A stretch of 5,414 nt of DNA from Oscillibacter sp. UBA6647 (GTDB lineage Bacteria; Bacillota; Clostridia; Oscillospirales; Oscillospiraceae). Position numbers and translations under genes: made by a program. The DNA lies in the NCBI GenBank assembly GCA_002455655.1, contig DKLF01000142.1:14204-19617 (forward strand), read 5' to 3'. The notes beneath the pieces are model-generated. The model was not told the origin of the DNA. It was given only the letters and a program-made list of their open reading frames with translations, and searched no databases. Every line of letters starts with the position of its first letter. Within the stretch, counting starts at the first letter, position 1. Positions 1 to 5,316 of the stretch are shown here, in pieces.

Positions 1-200
1 GGGCGTCCTTCAATGACGGATTTCACCGCCGTGGGGAGCGCCGCCCCGGCGTTCTCCACACTCAGCGAGGCGAGGTAAAAGTCCACGGCGTGCTCCACGA
101 ACGCGGTGGCGCTACGGCTTCCGTCCTCACTGTAACGGCGCTCCACCTCCGCCTTTTTCTCCGGCGTGAGATAGAGGGCAAATTTTATTTTTTTACTCAT
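1..200 (-). CDS. Ribbon-helix-helix (CopG/Arc-like) DNA-binding protein, N-terminal part; runs off the window
   Basis: The 66 visible codons start at an ATG at 200 (minus strand) and continue past base 1, so the C-terminus is missing. The fold is suggested by the order of elements: a basic, alternating strand (KKIKFALYL, residues 3-11), a helix opening with TPEKKAEVERRY (12-23), a turn at GSRS (27-30), and a second helix ATAFVEHAVDFYLASL (31-46). Ribbon-helix-helix proteins dimerise through the strand, which enters the DNA major groove; they usually act as autorepressors, plasmid-copy or antitoxin regulators, or relaxosome accessory proteins. A GGAGG sits at 209-205, only 4 bases from the ATG, which is slightly short. 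It follows the 185-codon gene by 55 bases in the same direction and may be read from the same transcript; no convincing promoter of its own was found. Family call fairly confident, target unknown. Confidence 0.7.
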   Translation of the reverse strand, partial: MSKKIKFALYLTPEKKAEVERRYSEDGSRSATAFVEHAVDFYLASLSVENAGAALPTAVKSVIEGR

Positions 201-215
201 AATTCCTCCAGTTCC

Positions 216-228
216 GGGGTTTGACCCC
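216..228. repeat. Short GC-clamped inverted repeat upstream of the ribbon-helix-helix gene
   Basis: GGGG (216-219) and CCCC (225-228) flank a TTTGA spacer. The repeat lies just upstream of the ribosome binding site of the ribbon-helix-helix gene (209-205). It could be a small operator for that regulator or an RNA hairpin near its ribosome binding site, but four base pairs is little and chance is a real alternative. There is no run of T on either side in the right place for a terminator. The right half, TTTGACCCC (220-228), recurs exactly at 295-303, near the end of the preceding gene. Confidence 0.25.
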
Positions 229-255
229 TGTATAAACCTTGTTGTTTCGGGCTTT

Positions 256-813
256 TTACGATATCTGACCACAGAAATGGTGCCCGCTTAGATTTTTGAC
301 CCCGTGTCCGCGCTGTGGAAACTGCCCGCACTGCGGGCAGAAGCGCGCTCTCCGGCCACGGGAATGGGGCCGGGGTTTATCCTGCTTTTCCTTGCAGCAG
401 GGTGTCTGGTCAAGGAATCGCCCGAAAGCCCTCTCCCAACGTGCTTTGTCCTCCTTCCATTCCGGGGTGTGGAACAGCTTTTCCCGATCGTCGCCAAAGC
501 CACCGAAGCGCTCATCGTAGCTCACAGGATAAAACACTCTCTCATAGGATGAGGGATCGGTGATAAGCCCAGCACCGGAATAGATTTCGTACCGGCAACT
601 ACCGTGCTGTGCTTCGTTTTCGGCTCTGGCGATTTCGCGTTGTAGGTCCAATATGAACTGCATCTGCGCCTCCGTCAGCACGTCGGATTTTCCTGCTATC
701 AGAAGATACCGAACCTCAGTGTAGGCCAGCGACTCATCGAAGTCCTCCCATGCGCGGAGCTGAATGATGCGGATGACGCAGTCGATCGTACACGCATCGG
801 ATATATTTTTCAT
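256..813 (-). CDS. Unrecognised 185-residue protein with a basic Cys/His-containing tail
   Basis: I do not recognise this family. The start at 813 is well supported: AAAGGAG lies at 826-820, 6 bases from the ATG, and the ATG overlaps the stop of the upstream winged-helix gene by 4 bases (ATGA), implying translational coupling. Residues 1-70 look helical and acidic (for example LTEAQMQFILDLQREIARAENEAQ at about 46-69, partly amphipathic). Residues 85-130 are rich in aromatics and charge (YERVFYPVSYDERFGGFGDD). From about residue 139 the composition changes sharply: a CC pair, a basic stretch (SRGRRAR), a CPQC at 159-162 and HHFC at 178-181. These Cys and His residues could form one zinc site (C159, C162, H178 or H179, C181), but the tail could also be poorly conserved or acquired sequence. 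No signal peptide or membrane segment is seen. It belongs to the leftward operon; its role is unknown. Confidence 0.65.
   Translation of the reverse strand: MKNISDACTIDCVIRIIQLRAWEDFDESLAYTEVRYLLIAGKSDVLTEAQMQFILDLQREIARAENEAQHGSCRYEIYSGAGLITDPSSYERVFYPVSYDERFGGFGDDREKLFHTPEWKEDKARWERAFGRFLDQTPCCKEKQDKPRPHSRGRRARFCPQCGQFPQRGHGVKNLSGHHFCGQIS
309..347. repeat. Nested inverted repeat inside the 3' part of the 185-codon gene
   Basis: CTGCCCGCA (322-330) and TGCGGGCAG (332-340) are perfect reverse complements around a single C. As RNA this would realistically be a 7-bp stem with a 5-base loop. An outer pair, CGCGCT (309-314) with AGCGCG (342-347), could stack on it after an internal bulge. The core encodes the CPQCGQ stretch of the minus-strand protein, and codons for that peptide are inherently near-palindromic, so coding constraint may explain the symmetry. 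No U-tract follows on either strand, so it is not a standard terminator. Confidence 0.3.
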
Positions 814-1175
814 GCAAATCTCCTTTCCTTGTCGGTATCCTCATCCTCAATTATTTTCGCTTTGGGTTCTGCTCGCAGCGATGGAAGGTCAAGGATGTAA
901 TAGGTGTTATTGGTCTGCCGCCGTTCTCCTCGGTATTCAGAGTAGGTATCCACCTTGCGGATGAAGCCGCGCTCGTCCAGAACCTTGACCGCCGCCCGCG
1001 CCGATGTCTCCGAGCAGCCGCAGCAGGCTGCGATGGTTTTGATCGACGGCCAGCATCGATCCTTCTGTCCGGCGCAGCAGACGAGGTAGCTGTATGCCGA
1101 CAGCTGGATCGGCGTCAGACCGTAGCAGAAAACTGCGTTGCTCATTTTGTAAAAGCGCTCTCCGGGGATGCTCAT
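810..1175 (-). CDS. Winged helix-turn-helix DNA-binding protein (HTH_36-like)
   Basis: This 121-residue protein is a compact winged helix. The N-terminal part (MSIPGERFYKMSNAVFCYGL) leads into a helix, LTPIQLSAYSYLVCC (20-34). Next come WPSIKTIAACCGCSETSARAAVKVLDERGFI (42-72), with the WPS-x-x-TIA signature and the recognition helix around SETSARAAVKVL. A wing rich in Arg and Thr follows (YRGERRQTNNTYYIL, 81-95), then an acidic, probably disordered tail (EDEDTDKERR). This arrangement is typical of replication-initiator-like and regulatory winged helices on Bacillota plasmids and integrative elements. The start at 1175 has AGGAGGT at 1188-1182 with 6-base spacing and overlaps the stop of the 21-codon ORF by 4 bases; its own stop overlaps the next gene in the same way. 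Being divergent from the polymerase gene, it is a natural candidate for controlling the shared intergenic region, but that is inference. Cys is unusually frequent in the HTH (CCGC, 51-54), with no clear metal-site pattern. Confidence 0.78.
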   Translation of the reverse strand: MSIPGERFYKMSNAVFCYGLTPIQLSAYSYLVCCAGQKDRCWPSIKTIAACCGCSETSARAAVKVLDERGFIRKVDTYSEYRGERRQTNNTYYILDLPSLRAEPKAKIIEDEDTDKERRFA

Positions 1176-1237
1176 GCGCGCACCTCCTCTCTCATTTTCG
1201 TTTGGCTGATTGTTGCAGTGTGTTTATTCGAGTCCAT
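1172..1237 (-). CDS. Small coupled ORF, 21 residues, leader of the leftward operon
   Basis: An ATG at 1237 follows AAAGGAG (1252-1246) at 8-base spacing and opens 21 codons, beginning MDSNKHTATISQTK and ending REEVRA. The last codons contain the AGGAGG ribosome binding site of the winged-helix gene, and the stop overlaps that gene's ATG (ATGA), so translating this ORF would deliver ribosomes to the next start. Longer in-frame starts upstream (1255 and 1366) lack a ribosome binding site and are less likely. The peptide is hydrophilic with no signal or membrane segment. It could be a real micropeptide or simply a translational-coupling leader. Its peptide conservation is unknown, so confidence comes from the ribosome binding site and overlap only. 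Confidence 0.5.
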   Translation of the reverse strand: MDSNKHTATISQTKMREEVRA

Positions 1238-1244
1238 AAAAAAG

Positions 1245-1317
1245 ACTCCTTTCATCAAATTTGAATGCTGTCCGTAAAAAGGTGGGGGCAGTATCCATAT
1301 GTCTTGATGAAGGGAGT
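1245..1317. repeat. 14-bp inverted repeat (13/14) in the divergent control region
   Basis: The left arm is ACTCCTTTCATCAA (1245-1258) and the right arm TTGATGAAGGGAGT (1304-1317); they are reverse complements except at one position, with 45 bases between. The right arm covers the -35 hexamer of the polymerase promoter. The left arm covers the ribosome binding site of the leftward 21-codon ORF. Such symmetric placement suits two operator half-sites for a shared regulator that bridges or loops the region. Partial chance similarity is possible, because both arms include purine-rich GGAG sequence. A separate perfect 10-bp palindrome, TCAAATTTGA (1255-1264), overlaps the inner edge of the left arm. 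Confidence 0.5.
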
Positions 1318-1332
1318 TTGAGGTGATATACT
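1304..1332 (+). promoter_or_regulatory. Sigma-A-type extended -10 promoter of the polymerase gene
   Basis: The -35 is TTGATG (1304-1309, 4 of 6 to TTGACA). The spacer is exactly 17 bases. The -10 is TATACT (1327-1332, 5 of 6 to TATAAT), preceded by TGA (1324-1326), which gives an extended -10 TGnTATACT. Transcription would begin near 1338-1340, leaving a leader of only about 16 bases that is almost entirely ribosome binding site. The -35 lies inside the right arm of the inverted repeat, so a protein bound there would be expected to block this promoter. No equally good promoter was found for the leftward operon. Confidence 0.7.
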
Positions 1333-1342
1333 GGCTTTCAGT

Positions 1343-1350
1343 GAGGTGAT
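1343..1350 (+). promoter_or_regulatory. Ribosome binding site that fixes the TTG start of the polymerase gene
   Basis: GAGGTGAT is fully complementary to the 3' end of 16S rRNA and ends 5 bases before the TTG at 1356 (9 bases from the GAGG core). It contains an in-frame TGA at 1347-1349, so the TTG is the first possible start after that stop; the first in-frame ATG is about 57 codons later and would remove conserved-looking sequence. The same octamer occurs at 1320-1327, overlapping the -10 box, and would probably not be transcribed. Confidence 0.75.
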
Positions 1351-1355
1351 TTGCT

Positions 1356-4300
1356 TTGCCGTCCAAATATAAAATTTATGAGCTGTCCGCGCGGGCCGTC
1401 ATCAGTTTTGCTGAGGAGGAGAACGGAATTTACCGCTTTCATCTCAGTCGTGCCGCCACGAAAAAATGTTTTGCGGCAGGCGCATCTCATGAGCAGGACG
1501 ACAACGCCCTGTTCTATCAGACCATGTGCGTGTTGCATGGTGACGACTTTACAATGCCGAAGCGGGAAAAAGTGATTTCCGACCTCTCCAGCGTTATCTT
1601 CTATATGAATTTCTCCGGTATCTTCGACCGGAACGGTGCGCAGAAAAAATACGGTCTCCGTCAGCAGAAGGCGAGGGATCTGTTCCGGCCCGAGGGTATC
1701 GGTCTGGACTTCGGCGACGGGGAGCGACGCTATCTGGCGTTTGAGCGATCCGCCAGTATGAGCCGCAATGCGCAGCTCACATTTATTCGTGCGGATTTTT
1801 ATGAGACTGTGCGCCGCCGCATCATGCTGGACATTCATATCGGCAGGTGCCAGCTCAGCAAGCTCTATGCCTACAACGGGCTGATGCTCTCTGGCGGCGT
1901 CCGCGTGGACGGCGTCGGCATCGACAAGCCCGGCCGCGTCATCGTCATCGAAAACGAGAAGCGCATCGCCCGGCAAACAAAGGTCGTCACCGTCATCGAC
2001 GACGGTACACAAAACAGCACCCGCAAATATCACCGCGAGGAGCGCATGGAAGATATCGAGGTGCTATGTTTCGACGGTGAAGGGCTGATCTCTAAAGAGT
2101 ACGCCCCGGTGATCGACTGTGCCTACTGCGGTGATGCGGTTCACAGCTCCTTTCAGATCCGCCTCCCCTATGTCAAGGGTATGCTGCATCAGGTGGATTT
2201 TAGGGATTACCTGATGAGCGCCGGCACGACAACCATTACCGATTCCTGGGGCGTCATTCACAATGTGACGGACGTGGACATCATCCTCACGAAGAGTATG
2301 TTCAAGGGCTTCGGCTGGCTGAAGGACGACGGGAAAACGTGGGAAGACTATTGGGATGCATTCCGGCGCTATCGACACGCGCTTTATATCACCGGAGTCA
2401 GCAAGGAGAAGCCTGAGGCGACCACGGAGCTGAACTATCAGTTTCTGAATACGGTTTCGATAAAAGCAGAGGAGTTTCGTCCTGCCGATCTGCCGGACGG
2501 CTGGGACCACAGTCCCGAAGAGGATAGCCGCCTCTGGCTTACCAAGCAGACTGAGGCGGAATACTATAATCTCTGCGCCAACGAGCAGTATCGAAGGGAC
2601 TACTTTTTGAAGGCGTTGGAGTGCAGAGGTTTTTGGATGCATAAGAAGGACAGAGATTATTATCTGGCTGCTGTCCTGAAGAAAAATCCGCTGTTTATTT
2701 CTGAGCCGGTCTATGCCGATGAACTGGACGCCAAGGCGGAGAAAATTCTGGAACAGTATTCCATTGGACATCTCATCATCGCCGGAGACAACCGGTATCT
2801 CTCAGGTGACCTGCTGGACTTTCTGACGCTGCTGCTGTCTTCGAATGTAGATATCTCGAAACGCCAGCACACGTTCTGGGTGCAGGCGATAACGAACCGT
2901 TTTCCAGAAACGGCATTCTTTGCGCCAGGCGCGGCCTATCCAATCGACGAGACCGGTACGCTGCTCCGCAATCCGCACATCGCCAAAAATGAGGAATTGC
3001 AGCTTATCCCCTACACGGAAAAGAACAATATGCGCAAATATTATCTCGGTCATCTGACTGATGTGGTGATGGTGGACGCCTTTATGCTTGCCTCCGAGCG
3101 TCTGGGAGGTGCAGACTATGACGGAGACATGATCAAAACCATCTCCGATCCGCTCCTGAACAAATGCGTCCGCCGCAATTATGGAATAGAAGAACTCAGC
3201 TCATACTTTACGCACCACGGTATCGATAACCTGTCCAACATACCGCTTCTGCACATTCCGGCGGCCAAGCCGCAGATCCGGGACGCGAACGACTGGAATG
3301 CCCGGTTCGAGACGGTCAGCAGCACTTTCTCCTCCCGCGTGGGCCAAATCTGTAACGCCGCGCTGGACCGCAGCGTGATTGCCTACAATGAAAACTCGTC
3401 CGCAGGGGAGCGGCAGCGCTATCAGGAGGAGACGGAGACGCTGGCGATCCTCACGGGACTGGAGATCGACTCCGCCAAGAGCGGAGTCCGCCCGGATTTG
3501 GACGAATATCTGGGCAGGGGCAAGGTTCCGCGCAGTCCGTTTCTGCGATATAAGACACTGGTCGAGGGGAAAGAGACGAAGCGTGATCGAGATGAACCAA
3601 GTGGGAAGCAAAAAACTGAAGCGTTCTTCAAAAAATACAATTGGAGCGAAATGAGCTCCAATCTGGAACGACTGCCGTATCTCGCGCGTCAGTTGAAAAA
3701 GAACACGCCGAAGATCAAAAGCAAACCCGCCGCCGACAAAAAACTTTTCAAGTTTGCTCAGGACGAGCATTGGAAGGACGCGCTTGATGCCGATATTCTC
3801 ACAGCCGTCGCCGCGCTGCTGAAAGACTACGAGGCTTGCCTGTCCCGCATCCGCGCCTGCCGTGCTCCCATTGCGGCAAAACCCAGAGAAAGCGACATTG
3901 ACCGCATCCTCTATTCCCGTGGGCAGGAGGGCGATGTAGATCCGGACGAGCTGTATGCGTTGTTCCAGACCTTTGACCCAGAGCGTATTTCTGCGCTGCG
4001 TCAGGCCCTTTCGGAGCAGAACTGGTACTTCACGAGGGAGAAAGAACGGGAGTCACTTCTTATGGAGTGGATGCCGGAGCTTGCGGAGTGGTACGATCTG
4101 TTCTCCGATTTTCGCTGCGGCGGCGCAAAACTCCTGGGTGATCTGGTCTGCGATGTGGACGATGAGAATGCCGCCTATGAGCGCAAGGCGCTTTTCCGTG
4201 AAACGGATTCCTCAGCGTTCTCCGCCATGATGAAGGCTTATGCAGACAAGTCCTTCTCGAAATACTACCGGGAGGCGGTTGTTGAGGAATGCCGTGCCCA

Positions 4301-4430
4301 GCTCGACAAAATTGTGAATCCTGTTTTAGCTGTGCGGTATGTGGCGGCGCTCGGCAAACGGAAGCTGCTGTTTGAGCTGCTGTACGACGCGATGGAGAAA
4401 AATGTGCTGGAGGTGCGCCATGCTCAATGA
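1356..4430 (+). CDS. Single-chain double-psi beta-barrel RNA polymerase (RdRP/QDE-1-like, YonO superfamily)
   Basis: The 1024-residue protein carries the hallmark metal-binding loop of two-barrel RNA polymerases: ERLGGADYDGDMIKTI (581-596), with D587, D589 and D591 expected to hold the catalytic Mg2+. Before it comes LLRNPHIAKNEELQL (536-550), matching the RNP segment ahead of the loop in this superfamily. The first barrel is indicated by YNGLMLSGGVRV (173-184), FDGEGLIS (239-246), SFQIRLPYVKGMLHQVDF (265-282), DIILTKSMFKG (308-318) and ELNYQFL (358-364). The last three parallel the KG, SMxKF and LNrQ blocks of eukaryotic RNA-dependent RNA polymerases, making K274 and K317 candidate conserved lysines. 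After the loop, a helical segment ends in LEIDSAKSGV (702-711), recalling the family's D-x-x-K-x-G. Residues from about 735 on are charged, helical and unrecognised. The start is TTG at 1356. The gene overlaps the next by 11 bases. Family known: such enzymes make RNA from DNA or RNA templates. Which template applies here, and what it is for, is not shown. The reading frame is intact. Confidence 0.85.
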   Translation: MPSKYKIYELSARAVISFAEEENGIYRFHLSRAATKKCFAAGASHEQDDNALFYQTMCVLHGDDFTMPKREKVISDLSSVIFYMNFSGIFDRNGAQKKYGLRQQKARDLFRPEGIGLDFGDGERRYLAFERSASMSRNAQLTFIRADFYETVRRRIMLDIHIGRCQLSKLYAYNGLMLSGGVRVDGVGIDKPGRVIVIENEKRIARQTKVVTVIDDGTQNSTRKYHREERMEDIEVLCFDGEGLISKEYAPVIDCAYCGDAVHSSFQIRLPYVKGMLHQVDFRDYLMSAGTTTITDSWGVIHNVTDVDIILTKSMFKGFGWLKDDGKTWEDYWDAFRRYRHALYITGVSKEKPEATTELNYQFLNTVSIKAEEFRPADLPDGWDHSPEEDSRLWLTKQTEAEYYNLCANEQYRRDYFLKALECRGFWMHKKDRDYYLAAVLKKNPLFISEPVYADELDAKAEKILEQYSIGHLIIAGDNRYLSGDLLDFLTLLLSSNVDISKRQHTFWVQAITNRFPETAFFAPGAAYPIDETGTLLRNPHIAKNEELQLIPYTEKNNMRKYYLGHLTDVVMVDAFMLASERLGGADYDGDMIKTISDPLLNKCVRRNYGIEELSSYFTHHGIDNLSNIPLLHIPAAKPQIRDANDWNARFETVSSTFSSRVGQICNAALDRSVIAYNENSSAGERQRYQEETETLAILTGLEIDSAKSGVRPDLDEYLGRGKVPRSPFLRYKTLVEGKETKRDRDEPSGKQKTEAFFKKYNWSEMSSNLERLPYLARQLKKNTPKIKSKPAADKKLFKFAQDEHWKDALDADILTAVAALLKDYEACLSRIRACRAPIAAKPRESDIDRILYSRGQEGDVDPDELYALFQTFDPERISALRQALSEQNWYFTREKERESLLMEWMPELAEWYDLFSDFRCGGAKLLGDLVCDVDDENAAYERKALFRETDSSAFSAMMKAYADKSFSKYYREAVVEECRAQLDKIVNPVLAVRYVAALGKRKLLFELLYDAMEKNVLEVRHAQ

Positions 4431-5316
4431 GTGGGAGGAGTTCCAAAGGTACATTGAGACGCCGGTCTACGTTTCTGCCGGGAAGAATGACCACAGTTAT
4501 CTGGGCCGCTTCACCTTTGAGATGTTTGCCGAATGCACAGGGCTGACCCGTGTGCTGACGGTTCTCGCGAGGGGGTATTTATTCCATGACGCAGACGGCG
4601 CAATCTTGGCGGCAGATCCGCGGGATCGAATCGGGATGGCTTGGCGTGCGCTGTGTGCCTGGTGCAGTGTACCGGATAACGGGAAGCCCGATCCGAAAAA
4701 CAAGTGGAAATTCAAATCCGACTTCACCGAGCTACACGAAGAATTTCCGGAGCTTGTGGATGAGCGAGGCGGCGGCTGGTATTACCGCCATGTTCATGGG
4801 GTCGTTGCGTATACGCAGTCACATCCGGATGCAGTCATGGAATCAGCTCTGAACCGCTGCCGCAAGCTGGATGAGACCTTTGACGCGGCGTGGCGGAGTA
4901 AAGCGGTACAGTGCCAGATCCCGCCTCTTGCGCCGACAACCAAGGCGCAGTGGCTTTTGTCCTTTACGGAGATTCTCTCCAACGCGCTGGAGCTTGGCCC
5001 GCTGCGGAAGGAGATTGCAGAACTTCCGCCAGCGCTTTTAGAAAAGCTGGAGTGTATGCGTCCGACGAAAATCCCACGGGAGTTGAGGGTGCTGCCGACT
5101 TTGATTTCCTATTATATCGTCAACCACCAGCCGGATACCGACTGGGTTGTTCTGCCCGTGGTAAATTTCGACGCTTACTTCGAGACGGCCAGCTTCGGCA
5201 AAAAATATCTGAGCCTCATACCCCCGGAGATCCTTGATCGCTCCCCTCAGCACAGCGGTATATCCCGTTACCGGGTACTGCCGGAATACTTGCCAGAGGC
5301 CTGGGCGAAAACATAA
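4420..5316 (+). CDS. Unrecognised 298-residue protein coupled to the RNA polymerase
   Basis: The start chosen is the ATG at 4420 (MLNEWEEF), inside the last codons of the polymerase gene. GGAGGTG at 4409-4415 precedes it, and the 11-base overlap indicates translational coupling; the frame is open further upstream, but only as an out-of-frame reading of the polymerase gene. I do not recognise the family. The protein looks soluble, with no signal peptide or membrane segment. It has an N-terminal region with several aromatics (YVSAGKNDHSYLGRFTFEMF, 17-36), a lysine-rich patch (KPDPKNKWKFKSDF, 89-102), a motif-like GGGWYYRHVHG (117-127), a helical middle (about 135-210, including LLSFTEILSNALEL and LRKEIAELPPALLEKLE) and an aromatic C-terminal part (FDAYFETASFGKKYLSLIPPE, 250-270). 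Its position suggests a dedicated subunit, loading factor or substrate-recognition partner of the polymerase; this is inferred from gene order only. Confidence 0.75.
   Translation: MLNEWEEFQRYIETPVYVSAGKNDHSYLGRFTFEMFAECTGLTRVLTVLARGYLFHDADGAILAADPRDRIGMAWRALCAWCSVPDNGKPDPKNKWKFKSDFTELHEEFPELVDERGGGWYYRHVHGVVAYTQSHPDAVMESALNRCRKLDETFDAAWRSKAVQCQIPPLAPTTKAQWLLSFTEILSNALELGPLRKEIAELPPALLEKLECMRPTKIPRELRVLPTLISYYIVNHQPDTDWVVLPVVNFDAYFETASFGKKYLSLIPPEILDRSPQHSGISRYRVLPEYLPEAWAKT

Noticed and set aside
296..563. Three plus-strand open frames of 74-82 codons, one with a tempting CPRCGNCPHCGQ zinc-ribbon-like start
   Set aside because: They are opposite the 185-codon gene, which has a good ribosome binding site and a coupled start. 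The Cys motif is the complement of a near-palindromic stretch encoding CPQCGQ on the other strand.
1238..1340. Minus-strand promoter for the leftward operon (for example GATACT on the complement of 1290-1295)
   Set aside because: No -35-like hexamer lies at an acceptable distance and there is no extended -10, so I could not support a specific promoter although one is expected here.
1238..1366. Longer versions of the 21-codon ORF starting at 1255 or 1366
   Set aside because: Neither upstream ATG has a ribosome binding site, while the ATG at 1237 has AAAGGAG at 8 bases. The longest version would also overlap the polymerase start.
1338..2033. Open frame of 231 codons on the minus strand opposite the polymerase
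   Set aside because: It lies wholly antisense to a strongly supported gene, has low-complexity runs of Asp, Ala and Val typical of reverse reading of GC-rich codons, and has no good ribosome binding site.
2064..2771. Open frame of 235 codons on the minus strand
   Set aside because: Antisense shadow of the polymerase gene; no recognisable domain, no ribosome binding site and no operon partner.
3201..3770. Open frame of 189 codons on the minus strand
   Set aside because: Antisense shadow of the polymerase region that includes the conserved-looking helical segment; composition is that of a reverse reading.
4339..4419. A 27-residue N-terminal extension of the 298-residue protein
   Set aside because: It is an out-of-frame reading of the polymerase C-terminus, rich in Cys, Trp and Arg. 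The ATG at 4420 has its own ribosome binding site and the usual short overlap.
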